Below, one piece after another: positions 35,262 to 43,713 of a stretch of DNA of 64,000 bases. The position numbers and the translations under genes were made by a program. Under the pieces are notes generated by a model. That model had not been told where the DNA came from and did no database searches. It was given only the letters and a program-made list of their open reading frames with translations. How positions within the stretch are numbered: the first letter of the stretch is position 1; the number at the start of each line of letters is the position of its first letter. The stretch is from Hymenobacter edaphi (GTDB taxonomy: Bacteria; Bacteroidota; Bacteroidia; Cytophagales; Hymenobacteraceae). The stretch lies in NCBI RefSeq assembly GCF_003258365.1, contig NZ_QHKM01000011.1, forward strand, positions 57,467 to 121,466. The letters run 5' to 3'.

Positions 35262-35334
35262 ATCTGGAACGCAATGGTGCGACGGATCAGCGTCGTGGCC
35301 CCGCCATGGTTTACTCAGCGCGGGCTTAAAAGTA

Positions 35335-35365
35335 GTGGTGCCACGGCTTTGAGCCGTGGCACCAC
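35335..35365. terminator. 14-bp hairpin downstream of argS
   Basis: Perfect arms GTGGTGCCACGGCT (35335-35348) and its complement (35352-35365) with a 3-base loop, ending 6 bases before the argS stop codon. No T-run is present, so termination is only likely. Confidence 0.6.
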
Positions 35366-35371
35366 CGTGGT

Positions 35372-37162
35372 TTACATCCGCTCCGGGGCCTGAATGCCGA
35401 GCAGCTTCAGGCTCTGGCGCAGCGTGGCGGCCACCTGGGCCGAGAGGGCCACGCGCAGGCTGCGCTTGGCCGCGTCGGGCTCGGGCAGCACCTTCACGTC
35501 GTTGTAGAAGCGGTTGTAGAGCTTGGCCAGGTCGTAGGCGTACTGCCCGATGACGGCCGGCGAGTAGGCTTTGGCGGCTTCGGTCACGGCCGTGGCGTAG
35601 CCGGCCAGGGCCTGCACCAGGTCGCGCTCGGCCGGGTGCAGCTCGGCCACGTCGGAGGCCGCGTCGACTTCGATGCCCATTTCGGCGGCCTTGCGCAGCA
35701 GCTGCGAAATGCGGGCGTGGGTGTACTGAATGAAGGGCCCGGTGTCGCCGTCCAGCTTCACCGATTCCTCGGGGTTGAAGAGCATGCGCTTTTTCGGGTC
35801 GACCTTCAGCAGGTAGTACTTCAGCGCGCCCAGGCCCAGCTGGTGGTAGAGCTGGTCCAGCTCCGTGTCGCTCAGGCCCTCGGTTTTGCCCTTGGCCAGG
35901 GTGGCTTCCTTGGCCGCGTCCTTTACTTCCTCCACCAGCTCGTCGGCGTCGACCACGGTGCCCTCGCGCGACTTCATCTTGCCCGAGGGCAGGTCTACCA
36001 TACCGTACGAGAGGTGGTAAATGGCATCGGCGTAGGGCTTGCCCAGCTTTTTGAGCACCAGCTTGAGCACCTGCATGTGGTAGTTCTGCTCGTCGGCAAT
36101 GACGTAGACCGAGGAGTCATAACCGAAATCCTGGTATTTCAGCTCGGCCGTGCCCAGGTCCTGGGTCATGTATACCGAAGTGCCGTCGGCGCGCAGCAAG
36201 AGCTTCTGGTCGAGGCCTTCGTCGGTGAGGTCCACCCACACCGAGCCGTCGTCCTTGCGGAAGAACACGCCCTTCTGCAGGCCCTCTTCCACCCGCTCCT
36301 TGCCCAGCAGGTAGGTTTCCGACTCGTAGTAGAACTTGTCGAAATCCACCCCGATGCGCTGGTAGGTGTCGTTGAAGCCCTCGTACACCCAGCCGTTCAT
36401 CTGCCGCCACAGGCTCACCACTTCCTCGTCGCCGGCTTCCCAGTCGCGCAGCATGTCCTGGGCGTGGCGCATCAGCGGCGCCTCGCGCTTGGCCACGTCG
36501 GTAGCCACGCCTTCGGCCTCCAGCTGCTTGATTTGCTCGCGGTAGTGCTTCTCAAACAGCACGTAGTACTTGCCGATCAGGTGGTCCCCCTTCATGCCAG
36601 CCGAGGCGGGCGTTTCGCCGTGGCCGTATTCCTGGTAGGCCAGCATCGACTTGCAGATGTGAATGCCGCGGTCGTTCACCAGGTTGGCCTTGGTTACCTC
36701 GGCGCCGGTGGCTTTCAGGATTTCGGCCACCGAGTAACCGAGGAAATTGTTGCGCAAGTGGCCCAGGTGCAGGGGCTTGTTGGTGTTGGGCGAGGAGTAC
36801 TCCACCACCACGCGCTGCGGCCCACCGGTCTTGACGGGCGCTGCCACATCCTGGCTACGCATTTCGCGCAGCAGCCGCAGCCACTCGGCGTCGGCAATTT
36901 CCAGGTTCAGGAAGCCCTTCACCACGTTGAAACCGCTCACGCGCGGCTCATTGGCCGTCAGCCACTCCCCCAGCGCCTGGCCGATCTGCTCGGGGCCTTT
37001 GCCCAGGGCTTTGGTCAGCGGGAACGTAACGAGGGTGAAGGTACCCGCGAAGTCCTTGCGGGTGGGCTGAATGGTCAGTTGCTCGGCCGGCACCAGGGCG
37101 CCGAAAACTTGCTGAATGGCCGCGCCCAGGGCGGTTTTGAGGTCTTGTTCGAGTTGTTGCAC
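35372..37162 (-). CDS. argS: Arginine--tRNA ligase
   Basis: A 596-residue class I synthetase charging tRNA-Arg. The HIGH motif region is NKPLHLGHLRNNFLG, a MVDLPSGKMKSREG stretch replaces the KMSKS loop, and the C-terminal anticodon-binding DALR domain (residues about 480-596) includes YAYDLAKLYNRFYNDV. GTG 37162 (QQLEQDLKTAL) gives the N-terminus expected for the family; the preceding 20 codons are non-coding in character. The end of the gene is followed by a hairpin. Confidence 0.96.
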   Translation of the reverse strand: MQQLEQDLKTALGAAIQQVFGALVPAEQLTIQPTRKDFAGTFTLVTFPLTKALGKGPEQIGQALGEWLTANEPRVSGFNVVKGFLNLEIADAEWLRLLREMRSQDVAAPVKTGGPQRVVVEYSSPNTNKPLHLGHLRNNFLGYSVAEILKATGAEVTKANLVNDRGIHICKSMLAYQEYGHGETPASAGMKGDHLIGKYYVLFEKHYREQIKQLEAEGVATDVAKREAPLMRHAQDMLRDWEAGDEEVVSLWRQMNGWVYEGFNDTYQRIGVDFDKFYYESETYLLGKERVEEGLQKGVFFRKDDGSVWVDLTDEGLDQKLLLRADGTSVYMTQDLGTAELKYQDFGYDSSVYVIADEQNYHMQVLKLVLKKLGKPYADAIYHLSYGMVDLPSGKMKSREGTVVDADELVEEVKDAAKEATLAKGKTEGLSDTELDQLYHQLGLGALKYYLLKVDPKKRMLFNPEESVKLDGDTGPFIQYTHARISQLLRKAAEMGIEVDAASDVAELHPAERDLVQALAGYATAVTEAAKAYSPAVIGQYAYDLAKLYNRFYNDVKVLPEPDAAKRSLRVALSAQVAATLRQSLKLLGIQAPERM

Positions 37163-37438
37163 AGGAAGGTGCTGATGTTGTATCGACGCGCCGGCCAGCA
37201 TGCCGGCGCCGCTGAGAAACAATGGATTCAGGAGACAGGAAAGCGAACTATGGCGTAAACCTCGCCCGCGGCAACCCCGTTGCTGCGTCGGCGGCAGGCT
37301 TACGCTACATTCGTCGCTCGTTCCGGCTCCGAAACGACCGCACTACCGGCATCAAAACGAAGAAAGGCAGCGGTTTCACGGCCGCAAAGGTAGGCAGCCA
37401 GGCCGGACATGCCAGCCCCGCCCCCGAAAAACCGCGGG

Positions 37439-37876
37439 CTACCGGGCCACGCTGCGCAGCATCATCTGCACCCGCTTGGCATTGCCACGCGTAATGACCG
37501 GGTACGCCGCCGCGTTGGCCAGCAAGGGCCGGCCTTCGGCTTCGATGCTGGCCTGCACGGCGTAGGTATTGGTCGGGTCGATGCGTAGCGTGTCGTAGGC
37601 CAGGGCGAAGGTCAGCGGCACCTGCCGGCCCCGGGCGGCCACGGTGGTTTCGGCCACCACGGTGGCGGGCGCGCCCTGCCGGGATACGTCCTGCAGCTGC
37701 ACGCGCAGCACCGCGCCGGGCGGCAGGGCCAGCCGCTCGCGGTAGGTCACGGTGCCAGTGATGGAGTCCTGCACGGCGGCCACGGCGCGGGCGGCGGCGC
37801 TGGTGCGGGCAGTGGGCTTGGCACAGGCCACCAGCAGTACGGACAGCAACACAGCAGGCAGAACGGTGGTTTTCAT
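37439..37876 (-). CDS. YbaY-like lipoprotein
   Basis: A 145-residue lipoprotein with lipobox LVAC (Cys18). The domain (SITGTVTYRERLALPPGAVLRVQLQDVSRQ) matches the YbaY family, a beta-barrel domain found in surface or secretion-associated lipoproteins whose function is not well defined. The region 37163-37438 between it and argS contains no recognisable feature. Confidence 0.82.
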   Translation of the reverse strand: MKTTVLPAVLLSVLLVACAKPTARTSAAARAVAAVQDSITGTVTYRERLALPPGAVLRVQLQDVSRQGAPATVVAETTVAARGRQVPLTFALAYDTLRIDPTNTYAVQASIEAEGRPLLANAAAYPVITRGNAKRVQMMLRSVAR

Positions 37877-38001
37877 GGCGACAGCGGCAAAACCGGGCTC
37901 AAACGTGACTGATAATCACGAATGTAGCCGATTTCGCCGCTGTTGCACTATTTAAACCGCTGATTATTCTTTTTCAGGGATACTGCCTTGGGCCGCGGGC
38001 G

Positions 38002-38976
38002 TCAGCGGCCGGTCACGGTGTCGAGCTTCAGCCGCTCCTGAATGGCGTCGGTGGCCACTTCCAGGATGTCGAAGGCGTTGGCGGCCATGGTGTTTTCCGA
38101 GTCGAGCGTGGGGTTGATTTCCACCATTTCGAAGCACACCACCCGGTCGTTTTCGAGCAGGTAGCGGCACAGGCTCATGGCTTCGCCCACGTCGAGGCCC
38201 AGCTCCACGGGCGTGCCGGTGCCCTTGGAGAAGCGCGAATCGAGCGAGTCAACGTCGAAGGAAATATACACCAGGTCGCAGAAGCGCAGCTGCTCGTAAA
38301 TCTCGCGGGCGACCTGCCGGGCGCCCTTGGCCCGGAACTCGTCGAGCTTGAAGTTGCGGATGTGCTGCTGCTCGATGATGGCGTCTTCCTCCGGCTCGGT
38401 GTCGCGCACGACCACGTACACGAGGTGCTCGGGGGTGATTTTGGGGCCTTCCTCGCCCAGGTTCTTGATTTTACGCCAGAAAAACTCGGTTTCGGGCTCC
38501 ACCTGGTTGTGCTGCAGCGCGCGGTGGTCGGCGCCCAGACTCATGGCCAGGGGCATGCCGTGCACGTTGCCCGAGGGCGTGGTGTAGGGCGAGTGAATGT
38601 CGGCGTGGGCGTCGATCCAGACCACGCCCAGGGTCTTGTGCGGGTAAGCGGCCTTGATGCCGGCAATGGTGCCCGCGGCGTTGCTATGGTCGCCGGCCAG
38701 CACCAAGGGAAACTCCCCGAAGCGCAGCGTCTGCTCCACCGTGCTGCTGATGCCCTTCAGCACGTTGTAAATGGAGTCGATGTGCTTGGCGTAGGGGAAG
38801 TGGTTTTTGTCGAACAGCACCTGGTTTTGGTCGGGCACTGCCACGGAGTTGAAGCGGCGGAAGTAGTCGGAGCCTTTGTTGAGGCAGGCCACTTTGAGGG
38901 CGTCGATGCCGAGGCTGGCGCCGCGGGTGCCCGCGCCGAGTTCGGACCGAACTTCGATCAGTTTGATGCGTCGCAT
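38002..38976 (-). CDS. rocF: Arginase
   Basis: A 324-residue ureohydrolase converting arginine to ornithine and urea. The binuclear manganese ligands are in LAGDHSNAAG, DAHADIHS and SFDVDSLD, all intact. Length is normal. It is divergently transcribed from an arginine decarboxylase across a 312-base intergenic region, so the two enzymes that compete for arginine share a control region. The N-terminal half also resembles agmatinase, but GDHS followed by DAHAD fits arginase better. Confidence 0.85.
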   Translation of the reverse strand: MRRIKLIEVRSELGAGTRGASLGIDALKVACLNKGSDYFRRFNSVAVPDQNQVLFDKNHFPYAKHIDSIYNVLKGISSTVEQTLRFGEFPLVLAGDHSNAAGTIAGIKAAYPHKTLGVVWIDAHADIHSPYTTPSGNVHGMPLAMSLGADHRALQHNQVEPETEFFWRKIKNLGEEGPKITPEHLVYVVVRDTEPEEDAIIEQQHIRNFKLDEFRAKGARQVAREIYEQLRFCDLVYISFDVDSLDSRFSKGTGTPVELGLDVGEAMSLCRYLLENDRVVCFEMVEINPTLDSENTMAANAFDILEVATDAIQERLKLDTVTGR

Positions 38977-39288
38977 ACAGTCTTACATGGGCAGAAGGGT
39001 TAAAAGGTGTTGTTTGCCGATTGGTGGGTGGGAACGGGCACTCAACCAGGCTCGGAGCGAGCGGACCCTCCGCTCGGGTATTCTCCGACGTACAATCAAC
39101 AACCAAAACACCCCCGAGGGGGTATCTTTGCGGACCCCAAGTTCGGGGTTTTCGTTTTTCGTTTTTGGTTTTTCGTTGTTCGTCCTGCTCGACACCCATT
39201 TGCTGGGGTTGTACGGGCTAAAGGCTCAACGACTTCCCAGGTCGAATCACGAATAACGAACAACGAAACCCGAGAAAACGCGCCCCTG
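38977..39288. promoter_or_regulatory. Divergent control region of arginase and arginine decarboxylase
   Basis: Contains a perfect TAnnTTTG -7 element (TATCTTTG, 39123-39130) directed at the decarboxylase, preceded by a CCCCCGAGGGGG palindrome (39111-39122). Just after it a hairpin ACCCC/GGGGT (39134-39150) is followed by a T-rich GTTTTTCG repeat tract (39151-39181), which looks like a possible attenuator. A related AACGAA-repeat lies at 39253-39266. No -33 TTTG is evident. Confidence 0.5.
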
Positions 39289-40689
39289 ATGGACACGTAC
39301 CACGACCTGATCAGCCAGACTTTCGATTTTCCCTCCCAGGAGTTTACCGTGGAGGGCAACGAGCTGTATTTCCACGGCTTTCCGCTGATGCCGCTCATCG
39401 AGAAGCACGGCACGCCGCTGCGCCTCACCTACCTGCCCAAAATCAGCTCCCAGATTCAGCGGGCCAAGCAGTGGTTCCAGCAGGGCATCGAAAAGCTCGG
39501 CTACCAGGGCTCGTACACCTACTGCTACTGCACCAAGGCCTCGCACTTCGCCTTCGTGGTGGAGGAAGCGCTGAAAAACGACATCCACATCGAGACGTCG
39601 TCGGGCTACGACATGCACATCATCCGGGCCCTGCACGCCAAGGGCAAGATTCAGAAGGACACCTACATCATTGCCAACGGCTTCAAGCGCGAGCGGTACA
39701 AGCGCTACCTCACGGAGTTCATGAACGACGGCTTCGTGAACTGCATGCCGATTCTGGACAACCTCAACGAAATCGACTACTACAAGGAGCACGTGCGCGA
39801 GGACGTGCGCGCCAACCTGGGCATCCGCCTGGCCTCCGACGAGGAGCCGCGCTTCCAGTTCTACACCTCGCGCCTGGGCGTGCGCTACGCCGACGCCATT
39901 CCGCTCTACGAGGAGAAGATCAAGGAGGACCCGCGCTTCGAGCTGACGATGCTGCACTACTTCATCAACACGGGCATCAAGGACACCAGCTACTACTGGT
40001 CGGAGCTGCGCCGCTTCGTGCACAAGTACTGCGAGCTGCGCAAGGTGTGCCCCACCCTGCACACCATCGACATCGGCGGCGGCCTGCCCATTCAGACTTC
40101 GATTCAGCCCGAGTACGACTACCCGTACATGATTGAGGAAGTGCTGCGCACCATTCAGCGCATCTGCCGCGAGGAAGGCGTGCCCGAACCGCACATCTTC
40201 ACCGAGTTTGGCATCTTCACGGTGGGCGAGTCGGGCGCGCACGTCTACAGCATCCTCGACGAGAAGCTGCAGAACGACAAGGAGCTGTGGTACATGATTG
40301 ACGGCTCGTTCATCACCAACCTGCCCGACACCTGGGCCCTGAACCAGCGCTTCATCATGCTGGCGCTCAACGGCTGGGAGCGGAGCTACAAGAAGATTCA
40401 GCTCGGCGGCATGACCTGCGACTCGCAGGACTACTACAACGCCGAAAAGCACATCTACCAGGTATTCCTGCCCGAGCAAAGCCCGCAGAAGCCGCTGTAC
40501 GTGGGCTTTTTCCACACCGGCGCCTACCAGGAGCAGCTATCCGGCTACGGCGGCATCAAGCACTGCCTGATTCCGGCCCCCAAGCACATCATCATCGACC
40601 GCGAGGAAGACGGCTCGGTGCGCGACTGGGAATTCGCCCCGGAGCAGGACCCCGAATCGATGATGCGCATCCTGGGCTACACGGAGTAA
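39289..40689 (+). CDS. speA: Arginine decarboxylase, biosynthetic type
   Basis: A 466-residue PLP-dependent enzyme of the ornithine/arginine decarboxylase fold (alanine-racemase type), making agmatine for polyamines. The PLP lysine is Lys83 in YCYCTKASHF; the phosphate-binding GGGLPIQ motif and the C-terminal GAYQEQLSGYGG block are present. The protein is shorter than E. coli SpeA (about 630) and fits the shorter form I associate with Bacteroidota. ATG 39289 begins MDTYHDL; upstream in-frame codons fall in the regulatory region. It ends in a strong hairpin at 40703. Confidence 0.88.
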   Translation: MDTYHDLISQTFDFPSQEFTVEGNELYFHGFPLMPLIEKHGTPLRLTYLPKISSQIQRAKQWFQQGIEKLGYQGSYTYCYCTKASHFAFVVEEALKNDIHIETSSGYDMHIIRALHAKGKIQKDTYIIANGFKRERYKRYLTEFMNDGFVNCMPILDNLNEIDYYKEHVREDVRANLGIRLASDEEPRFQFYTSRLGVRYADAIPLYEEKIKEDPRFELTMLHYFINTGIKDTSYYWSELRRFVHKYCELRKVCPTLHTIDIGGGLPIQTSIQPEYDYPYMIEEVLRTIQRICREEGVPEPHIFTEFGIFTVGESGAHVYSILDEKLQNDKELWYMIDGSFITNLPDTWALNQRFIMLALNGWERSYKKIQLGGMTCDSQDYYNAEKHIYQVFLPEQSPQKPLYVGFFHTGAYQEQLSGYGGIKHCLIPAPKHIIIDREEDGSVRDWEFAPEQDPESMMRILGYTE

Positions 40690-40702
40690 GCCGGTCTGTT
40701 TG

Positions 40703-40755
40703 ACGAACCCAGAAGGTCCTGTCGCGACAAGCGCGACAGGACCTTCTGGGTTCGT
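40703..40755. repeat. Perfect 23-bp inverted repeat after arginine decarboxylase
   Basis: Arms 40703-40725 and 40733-40755 are exact complements with a 7-base loop. The arm includes ACGAACCCAGAAGG. No T-run follows, so it may act both as a terminator and as an interspersed palindrome. Confidence 0.85.
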
Positions 40756-40813
40756 ACCCGTTCTTCACCAACCCGGCTATATCTGATTGTTGCCGTGAAA
40801 TTTGTCTGCTTGG

Positions 40814-40845
40814 TTGGAGCGTAGCCGGGCGAAGTCGTAAGTTTG
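40814..40845 (+). promoter_or_regulatory. Promoter of the first small lipoprotein gene
   Basis: TTGG (40814-40817), a 20-base spacer, then TAAGTTTG (40838-40845), a perfect Bacteroidota -7 element. The predicted start of transcription gives a leader of about 27 bases. Confidence 0.6.
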
Positions 40846-40878
40846 TAAAGCTCACATTCAACTAGCATCTCCCCCACC

Positions 40879-41025
40879 ATGAAAAAAGCTGTACTTCTGC
40901 TGACGGCCGCCGCTTCGCTGGCCCTGGGCGCCTGCAACAAGCAAACCTGCCCGGCCTACTCGAAAGCCGACAACAAAACGGCCGAGCCGGTAGCTTCCGC
41001 GGAAGCTCCGCAGGCCCGTCAGTAA
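40879..41025 (+). CDS. Small lipoprotein with CPAY motif, 48 aa
   Basis: ATG 40879 opens a 48-residue frame with a lipoprotein signal (MKKAVLLLTAAASLALGAC, lipobox LGAC), then NKQTCPAYSKADNK and a Lys/Ala-rich tail. It is paralogous to the next small gene. It is flanked by a promoter-like pair upstream and a terminator at 41051, so it is very likely expressed. Function is unknown; the two adjacent Cys suggest a lipid anchor on the first and a free thiol on the second. Confidence 0.85.
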   Translation: MKKAVLLLTAAASLALGACNKQTCPAYSKADNKTAEPVASAEAPQARQ

Positions 41026-41050
41026 CCCATACCGGCTTCGGCCGCCAGCC

Positions 41051-41090
41051 CGCCGGGCGTCTCGCAAGGGACGTCCGGCGGACTTTTTTT
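41051..41090 (+). terminator. Rho-independent terminator
   Basis: Stem CGCCGG(G/A)CGT paired around a TCGCAAGGG-type loop (41051-41081), immediately followed by a T7 run (41084-41090). Confidence 0.85.
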
Positions 41091-41249
41091 ATGGCTGCTT
41101 AGCACCGCGGTCCGCGGGTATTCAATTCGATTATCCAATAATGATAAATAAAAAAATTACAAGAGGGACACAGAATAAAAATTACCTATACCCCGTTCTA
41201 ATGAGGCAATTGCACGCACCGTTCCGCTTACCATCATTTGAACTTTTGC

Positions 41250-41402
41250 ATGAAAAAGCTTGCACCACTGGCCTTCGTTGCGCTGGTTGCCGGGCTTGGC
41301 TCCTGCCAAACCAAGTGCCCCGCCTACACCGAAAAGGCCCCGAACCGCCAATCCGAAACCGTAACGGCCAGCGCGGCCCGGTCCGCCGCCGAGCGGCAGT
41401 AA
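41250..41402 (+). CDS. Second small CPAY lipoprotein, 50 aa
   Basis: ATG 41250 opens a 50-residue frame: lipoprotein signal (MKKLAPLAFVALVAG), lipobox LGSC, then QTKCPAYTEKAPN and a tail rich in Ser, Ala and Arg. It matches the first small lipoprotein in the KK start, lipobox, the KCPAY/TCPAY block and a Gln C-terminus, so the pair arose by duplication. A T-rich AT region (41110-41245) separates them. Confidence 0.85.
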   Translation: MKKLAPLAFVALVAGLGSCQTKCPAYTEKAPNRQSETVTASAARSAAERQ

Positions 41403-41437
41403 AAACCACTTTAAGGTTGCGTTAGGGGCGCAGCCTT

Positions 41438-41495
41438 GGCGTCCCGGCAGGCAGCACTTCGCTACGGAGCTGCCCGGCCGGGACGCCGTCTTTTT
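41438..41495 (+). terminator. Rho-independent terminator after the second lipoprotein
   Basis: Arms GGCGTCCCGGC (41438-41448) and its complement (41477-41487), followed by a T-rich run at 41489-41495. Confidence 0.8.
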
Positions 41496-41526
41496 CGGGG
41501 TAGCCGGTGCGGCAATCAGGCCGGCG

Positions 41527-42060
41527 CTAGGCGGCCGGCCCGGCGGCCAGAATCAGGTCGGCGGCGGTGGCCAGATTGGTAGTGCGCGGCTCGTAGGCCA
41601 GCGTTTCCTCGGGCCCGACCAGGATGGCGCGGACGCCTACGCGGTGCGCCGCTTCCAGGTCGCGGGCCCGGTCACCGACCAGCCAGCACTGAGCCGGGTC
41701 GAGGTGGAAGCGGGCCAGGGCTTTTTCCAGCAGCAGCGAGCCGGGCTTGCGCGACAACGACTCCGACACCGAGGGGTGGCCGGGGGCGAAGTAAAAGGCG
41801 TCGATCAGCCCGCCGCAGGCCTCCTGCAGCTTCTGGTGGCAGGCGTCCATGTCGGCGCGGGTGTAGAGGCCCCGGGCAATGCCGGCCTGATTGGTGACGA
41901 CGATGAGGCGGTAGCCGGCCGCGTGCAGGCGCTGCAAGGCGGCGGGCACCTCGGGCAGCACCCGGAATTCATCGAGGCGCCACACGTAGTGGCCGATTTC
42001 AGCGTTGAGCACGCCGTCGCGGTCGAGGAACACGGCCTTGGCCGCGGCAGGCGTAGTCAT
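41527..42060 (-). CDS. gmhB: HAD-family phosphatase, GmhB-like
   Basis: A 177-residue HAD phosphatase. FLDRDGVLN (Asp13, Asp15), VTNQAGIARG, LSRKPGSLL and VGDRARDLEAA are the four HAD motifs, arranged as in D-glycero-D-manno-heptose 1,7-bisphosphate 7-phosphatase, which makes the heptose precursor of LPS. The cysteines that bind zinc in E. coli GmhB are absent (GHPSVSESLSRKP in that loop), so substrate could differ. ATG 42060 is the start. It is divergent from protoporphyrinogen oxidase. Confidence 0.8.
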   Translation of the reverse strand: MTTPAAAKAVFLDRDGVLNAEIGHYVWRLDEFRVLPEVPAALQRLHAAGYRLIVVTNQAGIARGLYTRADMDACHQKLQEACGGLIDAFYFAPGHPSVSESLSRKPGSLLLEKALARFHLDPAQCWLVGDRARDLEAAHRVGVRAILVGPEETLAYEPRTTNLATAADLILAAGPAA

Positions 42061-42256
42061 GCAGGCAAAAGTAGCCACCCTGCCGCAGTACCAGGCCAAG
42101 ACTGCCGCCGGTCGGCGTCCTGCAACGCGGGCGAGCTTGCGGGTTCGCAGCGGCAATACCCTCTATTTCAGCCAGCTCCGGCCGTGGCTTAGCCGATTCG
42201 CGCCGTAGCTGACGCGCCTCAGCCGCGCGGGTGCCGCTTTACCGCCGGCGGCGGGT

Positions 42257-42264
42257 TATTTTTG
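42257..42264 (+). promoter_or_regulatory. -7 promoter element upstream of protoporphyrinogen oxidase
   Basis: TATTTTTG matches TAnnTTTG exactly and lies 26 bases before the ATG at 42291. A -33 TTTA at 42238 has a short spacer. Confidence 0.5.
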
Positions 42265-42290
42265 CGGTTTCGGGCGGATTTCGCACTAGC

Positions 42291-43622
42291 ATGAACATAG
42301 CAGTTATCGGCGGGGGGATTACGGGATTGGTCACGGCCTGGCACCTGCAGCAGCGCGGCGCCACGGCCCACGTGTACGAAGCGGGCGAAGCCGGCGGCAA
42401 CATGCGCAGCCGCCAGCTGCCCGGCGGCTACGTGGTGGAACTGGGCCCCAACTCCCTGCAGCTCAGCCCCGAGCTGGAGCAGCTCATCAACGGCCTGGGC
42501 CTGGCAAGCCAGATTCAGGAGCCCGAAGCCGTGAGCAGCCGCCGCTACGTGGTGCGCGAGGGCCGGGTGCGCGAGCTGCCCGCCAAGCCCCAGCAGCTGC
42601 TGTTCAGCGGCTTTTTCTCGCTCGGTGCCAAGCTCAGCGTGCTGCGCGAGCTGCGCCGCCCCGCCCAGCCCCCCGATCCGCAGGAAACCATTGCCCACTT
42701 CTTCCGGCGCCGCTTCGGCCAGGAAATCCTCGACTACGCCGTCAATCCCTTCGTATCGGGCATCTACGCCGGCGACCCGGCCCGGCTGCTGGTGCACAAG
42801 ACGTTTCCGCAGCTGCCGGCCCTGGAGCAGGCGCACGGCTCGGTGCTGCGCGGCTTTGCCAAGACCATGAAGGGCGCGGCCCGGCGGCGCATCATTTCCC
42901 TGCGCGGCGGCCTGCAGGCCCTCACCGATGCCCTGGTGGCGCGGCTGCCCCACCTGCACGCCCGCACCCGCGTGGAGGCCCTGCTGCCCCAGCCCGACGG
43001 CCGCTACCGCCTGCGCCTCGCGGGCCAGCCTGCCCTGGCCGAAATCTTCGACGCGGTGGTGCTGGCCCTGCCCGCCTACGCCGCCGCCCCGCTGCTGGCC
43101 CCGCTCGACGCTGAGGCGGGCGAGGCGCTGGCCGCGGTGCACTACCCGCCCATGACGGCCGTGCACACCGCCTACGACCGCACGGCCGTGCAGCACCCGC
43201 TCAACGGCTTCGGGGCGCTGAGCCCCCGCGTGGAGCAGCCCGTGGCCGCGGGCACCTTGTGGAGCAGCTCGCTGTTTCCGGATCGGGCGCCGGCCGGACA
43301 GGTGCTGTTCACGTCCTTCGTGGGCGGGGCGCAGTACGAGGCCCTGGCCCAGCTGCCCGACGAGCCGCTGCTGGCCGCGGTGCGCGCCGAGCAGGAACGG
43401 CTGTACGGCCTGCAGCCCGGGGCGCCGGCGCGGCTGCAGCATATTTTTCGCTGGCCCCGAAGCATCCCTCAGTTTGATTCGGGCATCTTACCGGCACACG
43501 CGGCGGCCGACCGCCTGGAAGCCCGCGGCCTCTGGACGGTGGCCAACTGGCGCGCCGGCGTGGGCATCCCCGACTGCCTGCGCCGGGCCGAGCAGGTGGC
43601 CACGGCCCTGACGGCCGGTTAA
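42291..43622 (+). CDS. hemG: Protoporphyrinogen oxidase (oxygen-dependent type)
   Basis: A 443-residue FAD enzyme that oxidises protoporphyrinogen IX to protoporphyrin IX in heme synthesis. The dinucleotide-binding motif is IGGGITGLVTAWHL at the N-terminus and the ELGPNSLQL, VLALPAYAA and C-terminal NWRAGVGIPDC blocks fit the HemY/PPOX family. ATG 42291 gives a clean Rossmann start. The gene supplies heme, which may also feed the heme oxygenase of the phytochrome operon. Confidence 0.92.
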   Translation: MNIAVIGGGITGLVTAWHLQQRGATAHVYEAGEAGGNMRSRQLPGGYVVELGPNSLQLSPELEQLINGLGLASQIQEPEAVSSRRYVVREGRVRELPAKPQQLLFSGFFSLGAKLSVLRELRRPAQPPDPQETIAHFFRRRFGQEILDYAVNPFVSGIYAGDPARLLVHKTFPQLPALEQAHGSVLRGFAKTMKGAARRRIISLRGGLQALTDALVARLPHLHARTRVEALLPQPDGRYRLRLAGQPALAEIFDAVVLALPAYAAAPLLAPLDAEAGEALAAVHYPPMTAVHTAYDRTAVQHPLNGFGALSPRVEQPVAAGTLWSSSLFPDRAPAGQVLFTSFVGGAQYEALAQLPDEPLLAAVRAEQERLYGLQPGAPARLQHIFRWPRSIPQFDSGILPAHAAADRLEARGLWTVANWRAGVGIPDCLRRAEQVATALTAG

Positions 43623-43676
43623 GCCGGCGCCGGGGCCGTCCGTGCTCTTTTCTGCCGCCGCACCCCGGCGGCTTCC

Positions 43677-43708
43677 TTGGCTACGCGTGAGCCGAATGCT
43701 TACCTTTG
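43677..43708 (+). promoter_or_regulatory. Promoter overlapping the start of the DPM1-like gene
   Basis: TTGG (43677-43680), 20-base spacer and perfect TACCTTTG (43701-43708). Transcription would begin at about the ATG at 43714, implying a leaderless mRNA. Confidence 0.6.
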
Positions 43709-43713
43709 ACCTA

